Shown in pieces: positions 1 to 7,940 of a stretch of DNA of 44,640 bases (the first letter of the stretch is position 1; each line of letters opens with the position of its first letter). The position numbers and the translations under genes were made by a program. The notes beneath the pieces are model-generated. The model was given only the letters and a program-made list of their open reading frames with translations. It was not told the DNA's origin and searched no databases. The stretch covers positions 1 to 44,640 of the forward strand of contig JAHDBJ010000022.1 in NCBI GenBank assembly GCA_020630435.1. Direction: 5' to 3'. Source of the stretch: Saprospiraceae bacterium. Lineage in GTDB: Bacteria > Bacteroidota > Bacteroidia > Chitinophagales > Saprospiraceae.

Positions 1-1
1 G

Positions 2-130
2 TCAAACTTCATTCTAGTCGGAGATGCTCAACCTTTATCAAATTCCTCGAATTTTAGATTTGGTTGGGCTATTATACTAGGGCTATTGATGCTAATAATC
101 TTTCTATTTGTCCGAAACAAGAAAGCCTAA
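2..130 (+). CDS. C-terminal fragment of a membrane protein
   Basis: The reading frame is open from the window edge to a TAA stop at 128-130 and encodes the last 42 residues of a protein that starts outside the window. The fragment ends with a hydrophobic helix (GWAIILGLLMLIIFLF) followed by basic residues (VRNKKA), so it looks like a C-terminal membrane anchor with a short cytoplasmic tail. A stem-loop lies 35 bp downstream. Nothing identifies the family. Confidence 0.6.
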   Translation, partial: SNFILVGDAQPLSNSSNFRFGWAIILGLLMLIIFLFVRNKKA

Positions 131-163
131 TTTTATCCATTAACACTCATTTTAAATCCTCTC

Positions 164-197
164 TAATCGATTTATAATTTAAAATCGATCAGTTTTT
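164..197 (+). terminator. Probable intrinsic terminator of the upstream partial gene
   Basis: Arms ATCGATTT (166-173) and AAATCGAT (182-189) form an 8-bp stem with an 8-nt loop, followed by a T run at 193-197. It sits between the stop at 130 and the tetR promoter, so it separates two transcription units. Confidence 0.45.
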
Positions 198-210
198 AAC
201 TAAAACACAA

Positions 211-256
211 ATTAGTACACTTGCACTAATTTATATTTTTTAGTACATTTGTACTA
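211..256 (+). promoter_or_regulatory. tetR promoter overlapped by two palindromic operators
   Basis: Operator 1 (211-230) is ATTAGTACA-CT-TGCACTAAT with one arm mismatch. Operator 2 (241-256) is a perfect TAGTACA-TT-TGTACTA. Their centres are 28 bp apart. A Bacteroidota-type promoter can be read through both: TTG at 221-223 inside operator 1, a 20-bp spacer, and TACATTTG (TAnnTTTG consensus) at 244-251 inside operator 2. Binding by the TetR-type product of the next gene would block both boxes, so autorepression is the simplest inference. Transcription would start near 258, placing the leader repeat at 275 in the 5' UTR. Confidence 0.65.
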
Positions 257-274
257 TATAATATTTTAAGCATA

Positions 275-379
275 ATGAAACGTCCATGATTAAATAATCT
301 TTAGACACACAAGGAAATGATTATTTCATCATGGTAAGTTCCATCTGACCTCTTAATGTGAAATAAAAATAAACAGATG
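275..379 (+). repeat. Leader repeat copy 1, ends at the tetR start codon
   Basis: First of three copies (others at 2540-2642 and complement 8613-8715). It begins ATGAAACGTCC and ends at the ATG at 377. Arms ATGATTAAATAATC and GATTATTTCATCAT pair with one mismatch around a loop containing CACACAAGGAAAT, and the last segment is the A-rich AAATAAAAATAAACAG before ATG. The first bases spell a four-codon frame, MKRP-stop, present in all copies. It lies downstream of the predicted promoter and is probably transcribed. Confidence 0.85.
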
Positions 380-994
380 AAAAAAAGAAAAAAACATATC
401 CTAGAAGCAGGTCTAGAGCTTTATAATACACTAGGAATAACCAATGTTAGTCAACGAACAATCTCTGATTTTCTAAAAATAAGTCCAGGTAATCTTACCT
501 ATCACTACAAAAAGAAAGAAGACATTTATAGAGTACTTTATTTTGAGTTTGTCGGACAGGTTCAAGAAAAAACACGCCTATTTTTGAATGGTAAACGTGA
601 CCTGAAATCGTTTGCAAACTTAATAGAGGAATGGTTTTTCTATATTTATAAATACCGCTTTATTTTTTTAGATTTTTCTACAATTATTCGTACAGATCCT
701 ACAATAAAAGAGAATTATCTAGCACTCGTTGAGGTTCGAAAATCTATCTTTTTAAAGACTGTTAATGAATTGATCAACCAAAAAAGTATGCGCCCCCAAG
801 AAGTCCCACACGAGTATGAGCTGCTTTATAAACGATTACATATCGTTTCTGACTTTTTTCTGAATGCTAATGTCATGGATAGAAAAATTGAAAAACTAAA
901 TCACACAGAACATAAAGAACTCTTCTTTTATGCCCTATTTCCGTATTTGACAACCAAAGGGAAAAAAGAATTTTTAAAATTATTTGCTCTATGA
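377..994 (+). CDS. TetR/AcrR family transcriptional regulator
   Basis: A 205-residue one-component repressor. The N-terminal helix-turn-helix covers about residues 8-55, with the recognition segment ISPGNLTYHYKKKEDIY typical of TetR. The rest is a helical ligand-binding domain of unknown specificity. It heads an apparent operon: its stop overlaps the next start (ATGA at 991-994). Two palindromes overlap its promoter at 211-256, which points to autoregulation. The start is set by the A-rich leader and by the leader repeat that ends exactly here. Length is normal for the family. The effector and any further targets are unknown. Confidence 0.88.
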   Translation: MKKRKKHILEAGLELYNTLGITNVSQRTISDFLKISPGNLTYHYKKKEDIYRVLYFEFVGQVQEKTRLFLNGKRDLKSFANLIEEWFFYIYKYRFIFLDFSTIIRTDPTIKENYLALVEVRKSIFLKTVNELINQKSMRPQEVPHEYELLYKRLHIVSDFFLNANVMDRKIEKLNHTEHKELFFYALFPYLTTKGKKEFLKLFAL

Positions 995-1563
995 AAAACT
1001 ATCCACTAAAAGCCTCCGATCCAATCTCTATGATCTTACGCAATCAAGGTCTAAAAACTTGGGGGAAAGCGGTTGAATATATTCATTTGTTACCCTATGG
1101 ACGTAATAAAAATCGCTCTGATCTAAGTTTAGTTCTTAAAGAAAAAAAAGGAACGTGTAGTTCCAAACACGCTCTTTTGAAACACATTGCGGATTCCAAT
1201 CAAGTCCCTGATGTAAAACTCATCCTTGGAATATATGCAATGAATCATCTCAATACGCCAAAGATTGGAACGGTACTCCTAGAAAATAATATGGAGTATA
1301 TTCCCGAGGCACATTGTTACTTAAAGATTAGAGGAGAATATTGTGATTATACAACGGAACATTCCGTTTTTGATAAAATTCAAAAGGCTATAATGCTTGA
1401 AAAAGAAATTGAAGCCGAACAGGTTAATACCTACAAAGTGGAATTTCACAAAACATTTTTAAAAAATTGGATTATAGAAAACAATCCGAATCATAATTTT
1501 GAAGCTATATGGGCAATTCGAGAACAATGCATTAAAAATATAGCCTCTTCAACAGCTTATTAA
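991..1563 (+). CDS. Transglutaminase-like cysteine protein
   Basis: This 190-residue cytoplasmic protein (no signal peptide) has the layout of a transglutaminase/protease-like fold. Cys56 lies in GTCSSKHALL, His108 in EAHCYLKI and Asp119 in YCDYT, giving the expected Cys-His-Asp order and spacing. Such domains act as peptidases, amidases or ligases, and the substrate here cannot be read from sequence. It overlaps tetR by 4 bp and is followed 12 bp later by a flavin-reductase-like gene, so it is probably co-transcribed and repressed by the TetR protein. The triad is inferred by eye, not from an alignment. Confidence 0.65.
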   Translation: MKNYPLKASDPISMILRNQGLKTWGKAVEYIHLLPYGRNKNRSDLSLVLKEKKGTCSSKHALLKHIADSNQVPDVKLILGIYAMNHLNTPKIGTVLLENNMEYIPEAHCYLKIRGEYCDYTTEHSVFDKIQKAIMLEKEIEAEQVNTYKVEFHKTFLKNWIIENNPNHNFEAIWAIREQCIKNIASSTAY

Positions 1564-1575
1564 AATAAATTCACC

Positions 1576-2061
1576 ATGGATATAAAATTAAATTGGAAAA
1601 GTATAAAAGACCATTTTGACGCATCATTCCGCAAAAACCTTCATGTTGTTTTTGCTTCTGTAGATAAAGACAATAATCCAATAGCTACTCCTATAGGCTC
1701 ACTTTTTTTGAATAGTAATCAAACAGGGTTTTATTTTGAAAAATTTGTAAGTAAGATTCCACAAAATATTGAGCACAATAACCAGGTATGTATTCTAGCC
1801 ATCAACAATAGAAAACTCTTTTGGATAAAGGCGCTCTTTCAAGGATACTTTAATTCCTATCCAGGACTAAAACTATATGGTCAACTAGGAGAAAGAAGAC
1901 TCGCAACAGACAAAGAATTGAAGCGAATGCAAAGGAGAGTACAATCAACAAAAGTACTGAAGGGCAATAAATACTTATGGGGAGATATGAAGCACATTAG
2001 AGAAATAAAATTTATCAAAGTAGAAAAAATAAATCTTGGAAAAATGACTCAAGCATTATAA
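1576..2061 (+). CDS. Pyridoxamine 5'-phosphate oxidase family (FMN-binding split barrel) protein
   Basis: A 161-residue protein with the start of a PNPOx-like split barrel: a short helix, then a strand pair HVVFASVDKDNNPIATPI and FYFEKFVSKIPQNI, where this family binds FMN or F420. It is related to the following gene at fold level but clearly diverged. The C-terminal part (QRRVQSTKVL onward) is basic. Position in the TetR-led operon with a second PNPOx-like gene 11 bp downstream suggests an inducible redox or detoxification unit. Substrate and cofactor are not determinable here. Confidence 0.7.
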   Translation: MDIKLNWKSIKDHFDASFRKNLHVVFASVDKDNNPIATPIGSLFLNSNQTGFYFEKFVSKIPQNIEHNNQVCILAINNRKLFWIKALFQGYFNSYPGLKLYGQLGERRLATDKELKRMQRRVQSTKVLKGNKYLWGDMKHIREIKFIKVEKINLGKMTQAL

Positions 2062-2072
2062 ATATTAATCCT

Positions 2073-2543
2073 ATGTTAGATAAAGAAATTTTAAAATATA
2101 TTGACAAAAGCGTCTTATGTTGGCTTGCCACCGTTGATTCCAATAATCAACCAAACGTATCTCCTAAAGAGGTGTTTACTGTTTTTCAAAATAAGGCGAT
2201 CGTCATTGCCAATATAGCTTCCCCTAAAACCGTAAAAAACATCAAACAAAATCCTTTAGTCTGTATCAGTTTCATAGATGTTTTTGTGCAAAAAGGCTTC
2301 CAACTTAAAGGCAGGGCAAGCATATTGGATAAATCAAATCCACTTTTTGAACCTGTAGAACAAGTCTTATTAAAAATAACAAAAGGTCTATACCCTTTCA
2401 GCTCTATTACTTATATAGAAGTAGAAAAAGTAAAGCCTATAGTTGCTCCGAGTTATTTCTTATATCCTGAAACGACGACCGAAGAGCAGCAAATAAAGAA
2501 TGCCTTAAAAACATACGATATTCAAAAACTACTAAAATTATGA
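2073..2543 (+). CDS. Pyridoxamine 5'-phosphate oxidase family protein
   Basis: A 156-residue PNPOx-like split-barrel protein. The segment WLATVDSNNQPNVSPKEVF is the family's first strand pair, SPKTVKNIKQNPLVCISF is the cofactor-pocket helix and strand, and FQLKGRASI is the third strand. Family members bind FMN, F420 or haem and reduce small molecules. It is the second such protein in the operon. Its TGA stop (2541-2543) lies inside the first four bases of leader repeat copy 2, so the repeat begins exactly at the end of this gene. Confidence 0.78.
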   Translation: MLDKEILKYIDKSVLCWLATVDSNNQPNVSPKEVFTVFQNKAIVIANIASPKTVKNIKQNPLVCISFIDVFVQKGFQLKGRASILDKSNPLFEPVEQVLLKITKGLYPFSSITYIEVEKVKPIVAPSYFLYPETTTEEQQIKNALKTYDIQKLLKL

Positions 2544-2642
2544 AACGTCCATGATTAAATAATCCTTAAACACACAAGGAAATGATTATTTAATCATGAT
2601 AAGTTCCATCTGACCTCAACAGAAAATAAAAATAAACAGATG
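2540..2642 (+). repeat. Leader repeat copy 2, fills the gap before the DUF2867 gene
   Basis: It runs from the ATGA containing the previous gene's stop codon to the ATG at 2640, so the whole intergenic gap is this repeat. The stem is perfect here: ATGATTAAATAATC against GATTATTTAATCAT. Compared with copy 1, the arm base that was mismatched there (C) is A, restoring pairing, and the segment after CATCTGACCTC is slightly different while the A-rich end is the same. Confidence 0.85.
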
Positions 2643-3188
2643 AAAATAACTAAAGTCAACTTTCCGAGCAACTCTTTATTAAACAATACAGTATACGAAT
2701 ATGTAGACAGTTATCAAGGGAATTATATAGATGCACAAAATCAAATTAGTTCAACAGATATTGGAAAAGCATTTTTCACTTCTGCACCTAACTGGACAGC
2801 CAAATTGTTTGAACTTCGAAATAAAATAGTCTCTCTATTCGGACTTAAAACGGATGGTAAAGTAAAAAATCGAAAAGAATTGCTAGATAATTTCAACTGT
2901 GAGCCTAGTGAACGATTAGGGTTATTTAAAGTATATCATAAGACCGAAAATGAAGTTATTCTAGGAGAAGATGACAAGCATTTAAACTTTAGAATATCTT
3001 TACTAAAAGAAAAGGATTTGAATACAGTAGATACTATGAAATTAACCATTTCAACAACTGTGAAATTTAATAATTGGTTTGGAAAATTATATTTCTTACC
3101 TGTAAAACCTTTTCACCAAATCATCGTCCCTAGAATGCTCAAAGGAATAATAGCACAACTTGAAGCCGCTTCTGAAGCACCTAATTGA
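2640..3188 (+). CDS. DUF2867 domain-containing protein
   Basis: A 182-residue soluble protein matching the DUF2867 pattern: an N-terminal DSYQGNY segment, a central WTAKLFELRNKIVSLFGLK helix, VILGEDDKHLNFRISLL, and a C-terminal W-FGKLYFLPVKPFHQIIV followed by a helix. DUF2867 domains resemble the SRPBCC/START helix-grip group and are often fused to NAD(P)-binding proteins, but no reaction is established. It follows the PNPOx genes and is separated from them only by leader repeat copy 2, so it may belong to the TetR operon or be expressed separately through that element. Confidence 0.72.
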   Translation: MKITKVNFPSNSLLNNTVYEYVDSYQGNYIDAQNQISSTDIGKAFFTSAPNWTAKLFELRNKIVSLFGLKTDGKVKNRKELLDNFNCEPSERLGLFKVYHKTENEVILGEDDKHLNFRISLLKEKDLNTVDTMKLTISTTVKFNNWFGKLYFLPVKPFHQIIVPRMLKGIIAQLEAASEAPN

Positions 3189-3267
3189 TTATTACTGAAT
3201 ATTTGCAAAGAATTTTATAGTTTTGAGATGACTTTATGGTAAAAAATCATCGAAATCAATACTGGAA

Positions 3268-3798
3268 ATGAAACCGACAGCCTTAACTCTTCTTTCCTTT
3301 TTACTTTTAGGTGCTTGTACCAATAATATTGAAAGACAGATAGATTACTGCGAAAGATATAAAGCCGATCAATCTAATTTATCACGTAGCCATATGTCTA
3401 AAACTGAAAAAAAAGAACGGTTTGCAAAAAGACAGGCAATATTTAAGGAAAATTGGGAAATATTTAGTGATCTAATACAGTCTGACAATTTATCTGTCAT
3501 CGGTAAAGATACTTGTTATACAGATTTTCTTTTGGTTACTCTCGTTCATAATGTACAAAATTTTCCAAGAGAAATCTTTAATAAAGAAATGATAGATTCT
3601 ATTCAAAAAGAGATTGATAAAGGCAACATAGATTCTGAACACATAAAACTTACTCTATCAATGTATAAAAACTATACGTTAGATGATAAACGATGCATAG
3701 ATATGAAAGAAATGGTCGATTATGCAATAGCTACTTGGCAGACTAATGAAAATTATGATGACATACAATATATTGATTGTACTCAAAAGGACAATTAG
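3268..3798 (+). CDS. Hypothetical lipoprotein
   Basis: The 176-residue product has a lipoprotein signal peptide: basic start, hydrophobic core LTLLSFLLLG and lipobox GAC at Cys17. The mature part is charged and helical with several cysteines (YCERY, DTCYTDF, DKRCID, IDCTQ), which could form disulphides in the periplasm. I recognise no family. It lies 79 bp after the DUF2867 gene, and the AT-rich gap to the SDR gene at 3911 probably holds the next promoter. Confidence 0.6.
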   Translation: MKPTALTLLSFLLLGACTNNIERQIDYCERYKADQSNLSRSHMSKTEKKERFAKRQAIFKENWEIFSDLIQSDNLSVIGKDTCYTDFLLVTLVHNVQNFPREIFNKEMIDSIQKEIDKGNIDSEHIKLTLSMYKNYTLDDKRCIDMKEMVDYAIATWQTNENYDDIQYIDCTQKDN

Positions 3799-3910
3799 TT
3801 TCTAATTTATATTTTGTATAACTTTTTATTAATAAAAATTAAACAAAAATATTTTCTTTGTGTTTATATTTATGATTATTAAAATAGTCATCAATAATTA
3901 ATCAATACAA

Positions 3911-4606
3911 ATGAAAAGTTTTCTAGTCATTGGGGGGTCATCAGGTATCGGATTAGCCTTAACTAAAATCCTGAAAGAAGACAATCACCAAGTCTATGCC
4001 ACCTACTTTAAAAATCAATTACAAAACCCCTCCCCTAATTTACATTATCATTTTTTGGATGTAAACGAAGATGCTTTAGACTTGAGTTTCCTTCCTGAAA
4101 CACTAGATGGTATTGTGTATTGTCCTGGTAGCATCAATTTGAAGCCATTTGCTCGAATCAAGCCAACTGCATTTATAGAAGATTTTAACTTACAAGTTGT
4201 TGGAGCAATTAAGGTCATTCAGTCCGTATTGCCTAAATTAAAAAAGAGTCCGATTGCTTCTATCCTTTTATTTTCAACAGTTGCTGCTCAACTCGGATTC
4301 AATTTTCATTCACAAGTCGCTACTTCTAAAGGTGCTATCGAAGGCTTAACAAAATCACTCGCTGCTGAATTCGCACCTAAAATAAGGGTCAATTGTATTG
4401 CTCCTTCTTTAACAGATACACCTTTAGCTGCTAAATTATTGAGCAATGAAGACAAAAAAGCAACAAATGCAGAACGCCATCCCTTAAAGAAAATTGGAAG
4501 CCCTAGCGATTTAGCATATATGGCATCTTATCTATTATCTGAAAAAGCGGCTTGGATCACAGGTCAAATTTTTCATATTGATGGTGGAATGTCTAGTGTT
4601 AGGTAA
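3911..4606 (+). CDS. SDR family oxidoreductase with atypical active site
   Basis: A 231-residue short-chain dehydrogenase/reductase. The Rossmann glycine motif GGSSGIG is at residues 8-14, the NNAG-equivalent is YCPGSI, and the C-terminal dinucleotide/oligomer motif is GQIFHIDGG. The usual YxxxK pair reads VATSK, so the catalytic tyrosine is replaced by valine while lysine is kept; HSQVATSKGAIEGL aligns well otherwise. It may use another residue or be a non-classical member. It heads a three-gene unit (40 bp to the Lacal_2735 gene, then 5 bp to the SRPBCC gene), a grouping often found near photolyase genes in marine Bacteroidota; none is present here. Confidence 0.82.
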   Translation: MKSFLVIGGSSGIGLALTKILKEDNHQVYATYFKNQLQNPSPNLHYHFLDVNEDALDLSFLPETLDGIVYCPGSINLKPFARIKPTAFIEDFNLQVVGAIKVIQSVLPKLKKSPIASILLFSTVAAQLGFNFHSQVATSKGAIEGLTKSLAAEFAPKIRVNCIAPSLTDTPLAAKLLSNEDKKATNAERHPLKKIGSPSDLAYMASYLLSEKAAWITGQIFHIDGGMSSVR

Positions 4607-4646
4607 TATTCAAATAATTATAATTACATATTAAAAACTATAAATC

Positions 4647-4826
4647 ATGTTTAATTTTTTTAAAAAGAAATCTCCAATCGATGTCCTACAAGAACAGTAC
4701 AAAAAACTAATGAAAGAAGGGTATGATCTATCGACGGTTGACCGTAAGGCAAGTTCTATAAAGTACGCTGAAGCCGAAAAAATTCAAGAACAAATTGCTG
4801 CATTGGTTAAAGAAGGAAAAAAATAA
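4647..4826 (+). CDS. Lacal_2735 family small protein
   Basis: A 59-residue frame beginning MFNFFKKKSPIDVLQEQYKK and ending LVKEGKK. It matches the short Lacal_2735 family of Bacteroidota: a basic FKKK start, a helix with QEQYKKLMKEGY, then DRKASSIKYAEAEKI. The function is unknown. It lies between the SDR and SRPBCC genes with short gaps, so it is almost certainly in the same transcript. Confidence 0.82.
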   Translation: MFNFFKKKSPIDVLQEQYKKLMKEGYDLSTVDRKASSIKYAEAEKIQEQIAALVKEGKK

Positions 4827-4831
4827 ATCAA

Positions 4832-5302
4832 ATGGCATTATTCCAACTTTATAAAACACAAAAACTCGATGCCTCTGTCGATGAATTGTGGGACTTTATT
4901 TCATCGCCCAAAAATTTAAAAGAAATCACACCTGACTATATGGGGTTTGAAATTACTACCCCCGATCTCCCAGAGAAAATGTATACAGGAATGATTATCG
5001 CCTATAAAGTGAGTCCTATTTTAAATCTCAAACTGACTTGGGTAACAGAAATAACACACGTAGAAGACAAAGTCTTTTTTATAGATGAGCAGCGCATGGG
5101 CCCCTATAAATTATGGCATCACCAGCATAGGTTAGCCCCCCAAGATAGAGGGGTCTTAATGACAGACTTGGTTTCTTATCGTCCTCCTATGGGTTTTCTT
5201 GGAACAATTGCCAAACATCTTTTTATTGGTAAACAATTAGAAGATATTTTTGAATACCGTCGACAAAAACTCGATCAGATTTTTGGAGAAATTAAAACAT
5301 AA
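4832..5302 (+). CDS. SRPBCC family protein (polyketide cyclase/START-like)
   Basis: A 156-residue helix-grip protein. The N-terminus DASVDELWDFISSPKNLKEITP is the characteristic first strand and helices of the SRPBCC fold, followed by strands and a long C-terminal helix (LEDIFEYRRQKLDQIF). Members bind hydrophobic ligands in an internal cavity; the ligand here is unknown. It is the last gene of the SDR operon and ends only 9 bp from the convergent TonB receptor gene, with no obvious hairpin in between. Confidence 0.83.
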   Translation: MALFQLYKTQKLDASVDELWDFISSPKNLKEITPDYMGFEITTPDLPEKMYTGMIIAYKVSPILNLKLTWVTEITHVEDKVFFIDEQRMGPYKLWHHQHRLAPQDRGVLMTDLVSYRPPMGFLGTIAKHLFIGKQLEDIFEYRRQKLDQIFGEIKT

Positions 5303-5311
5303 CTTTATCCT

Positions 5312-7834
5312 CTAAAAATCAAACTTCAAGCGTAGATTTATCCTTCTAGAAGTCAGGTTATTGGGAATTGCAAATTGTGTATTGGTAATCGTTTTAATCC
5401 AAGTATTCGAGGCTTCATTTGCGACCTCCATCAAATTGAAGACTTCTAAACTCAACCAAGTACTTTTAGAAAATCGTAGTGGGTGATTATCACGATTTCT
5501 CTCCCAGTTTCTATCGTATAACTGAGCCGAAAAACCTATATCAACCCTATGGTAGGGTTTGAAACGGTACGTATTCCTGTATACTTTATTTCGATTCGGA
5601 ATACCAAAAGGCCAACCTGTCCCCACGGTAAAATTCAAGTGCATTTTGAAGTTTTCATTTTTAGGAAGGTAATCTTGAAAAAATATAGCCAATTGTAGCA
5701 ACTGATCCGTTGGTCGAGGTACATCGTCAACAGGTGTTCCGTTGTCGCCGTCACCTTCTTCAACACTTAAATGTTGAACATCCAATAGATTTTCTCTTGC
5801 TCTCAACAAGGAAAAATTAATCCACGACTCCGCACCAGGTACAAACTCTCCATTTACACGCATATCTAAGCCCATGACATACCCTTTAGCATCATTTTCA
5901 CCACTATAACGAATCCTTACATTATCCAAATCATAGGAGACAATATCCCATAAAGATTTGTAATATGCCTCTGCTATAAATTTGAACGGGATTTTGCCAA
6001 CATCAAAATTAAAGGTTGTTCCAAGCAAAATATGAGCAGATTTTTGAGCTTTAATATCGGTATTAACGCTCCCATCCAACCGCCGCATCTCTCGATAAAA
6101 AGCGGGCTGAAAGTACATTCCTCCAGCAAGTCTATAAGACACATTTTTATCTTTCGGTTTATATAATAATTGTAATCTTGGAGAAATGATCGCCTCTTTG
6201 TTCAAATCCCAATAGGATGCTCTTACTCCTAGAGAAAACTTTGTCAAACCTACAGGATTATCTATTGTCCAAGTATCCTGTAAATACGCTGAAAAGCGAT
6301 TCGAATTGATAAGGTTCTTTGTTTTATAAGCCGTTTGTAATAGGACAGCATTCGGATCATAAGGAATAGAATAACCTGCAGAGTCTAGTCGTTCCCACTC
6401 ATTGATACGATCGTCTATATCTTCTCTTTGGTATTTTACCCCCCATTGAATAAAGTGGCTATTAGACTTATCTTGAATTTCGTCCTCCTTTTGAAATTCG
6501 ATCCCTCCTTTATGTTCAACATTAGAAACATTATATTTTAAATAATTTCGAACATATTGATGTTGAGTGCCTGTCCCCAATGTAGCTACAACATCTCCAA
6601 ATCCATTACTTCCTAAATCGGTTTCTATCTGATTCAGAGAATAATCTCCAATAATATCAATTCGTTCATTTTCATTACTTTGGAAAGTTGATGCTAATAA
6701 TTTCAAATAATAAGGATTTTTCTTTCTATCGGGTAAATAAACCAGCGAAACGCCTGTCATATAGGTTGTAAAATCATCCACCTCTTGTCCTTCAAAGAAA
6801 GAACGGAATTGTAAAGCGAAATTGACGAGACCTAGTGTCGTACTGCTTTCTACAGGTTGAAATTGATATTCACTACGGTTAAAATTACCAATCAATCCTA
6901 CTTGTAAATTTTCATTAATATCGTATGTAAAATAACCTTGAACATCCGCAAAATTTGGGGTATATTCTCCTTTTATATCCAGAGAACCTAACAAATATCG
7001 AGTTGTTTTATACCTTGCTCCTACTAAATATCTAAACCGTTCAAACCCGACACTATCCTTCTTGACGCTGCCTTCTATATGCGCTGAACCACCCAAAAAA
7101 CTCAATCCTACAGAGCCTCCAAAATCCGTTGGTCTTTTATATTTTATATCCAAAACCGAAGACATTTTATCTCCATAACGGGCATCAAATCCCCCAGAAG
7201 AGAAAGAAAGATCTCGGATCATATCAATATTCGGGAAGGTCAACCCTTCTTGTTGCCCTGCTCTAATTAATTGAGGCCGATAGATTTCAAAATCATTAAC
7301 GTAGACTAAATTTTCATCATAATTCCCTCCCCTCACACTATACTGAGAGCTTAATTCCCCTCCCGTTCCTGAGGTTGTTCCTAAGGCAATCTGAGGGAGT
7401 ACTGCTTCTATATTCCCTGTTGTGTTGGGTAACTTTTTAAGGGGTTCGACATTTTCTCTAATTGTCCCTTTATCGTCTATGGATGAACCCGTTACTTCAG
7501 CTCCTTCAATCTCTGTAACTGAAGATTCCATTTTGATATTGAGTTTTCGGCGTTTGCCTGGATATAATTTGATGTTGGAAACGCTTTTTAACTCATACCC
7601 TGTATAAGAAAACTGAACATCGAACGTTTCATTAGAGGGTGTTTCTAAAATAAACGCTCCTGCAAAATCTGTTAGTGCCCCTTTTCCTGTTTGAGGGATA
7701 AAGACACTTACCGCCTCTAGAGGTTCTCCCGTTTTAGCATCCGTTACTGTTCCATATACAGCACTTGTGGTCTCTTCTTGAGAGAATACTTGAAAAGAGA
7801 GTAGTATAACTACAAAAGTAAATATATATTTCAT
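5312..7834 (-). CDS. TonB-dependent receptor with carboxypeptidase-regulatory-like N-terminus
   Basis: An 840-residue outer-membrane receptor. A Sec signal peptide (MKYIFTFVVILLSFQVFSQ) precedes a CarboxypepD_reg-like domain at about 27-105 (VYGTVTDAKTGEPLEAVSVF), a plug at about 110-235 (YSVRGGNYDENLVYVNDFEI), then a beta-barrel ending in RLKFDF with the terminal aromatic residue expected for BAM insertion. It imports an unknown ligand with TonB energy. There is no SusD-like partner, so a polysaccharide system of SusCD type is unlikely. It lies 106 bp downstream of rpe on the same strand. Confidence 0.9.
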   Translation of the reverse strand: MKYIFTFVVILLSFQVFSQEETTSAVYGTVTDAKTGEPLEAVSVFIPQTGKGALTDFAGAFILETPSNETFDVQFSYTGYELKSVSNIKLYPGKRRKLNIKMESSVTEIEGAEVTGSSIDDKGTIRENVEPLKKLPNTTGNIEAVLPQIALGTTSGTGGELSSQYSVRGGNYDENLVYVNDFEIYRPQLIRAGQQEGLTFPNIDMIRDLSFSSGGFDARYGDKMSSVLDIKYKRPTDFGGSVGLSFLGGSAHIEGSVKKDSVGFERFRYLVGARYKTTRYLLGSLDIKGEYTPNFADVQGYFTYDINENLQVGLIGNFNRSEYQFQPVESSTTLGLVNFALQFRSFFEGQEVDDFTTYMTGVSLVYLPDRKKNPYYLKLLASTFQSNENERIDIIGDYSLNQIETDLGSNGFGDVVATLGTGTQHQYVRNYLKYNVSNVEHKGGIEFQKEDEIQDKSNSHFIQWGVKYQREDIDDRINEWERLDSAGYSIPYDPNAVLLQTAYKTKNLINSNRFSAYLQDTWTIDNPVGLTKFSLGVRASYWDLNKEAIISPRLQLLYKPKDKNVSYRLAGGMYFQPAFYREMRRLDGSVNTDIKAQKSAHILLGTTFNFDVGKIPFKFIAEAYYKSLWDIVSYDLDNVRIRYSGENDAKGYVMGLDMRVNGEFVPGAESWINFSLLRARENLLDVQHLSVEEGDGDNGTPVDDVPRPTDQLLQLAIFFQDYLPKNENFKMHLNFTVGTGWPFGIPNRNKVYRNTYRFKPYHRVDIGFSAQLYDRNWERNRDNHPLRFSKSTWLSLEVFNLMEVANEASNTWIKTITNTQFAIPNNLTSRRINLRLKFDF

Positions 7835-7940
7835 TCGTATAGTTAAAGGTGATGTTAACTTAAAACCAAAGGCTTTGGTCTAAAATACCTATTGTAGAAG
7901 TAACCGCTAGTTTTGAACTATCTGTTAACAAAACGGCAAA

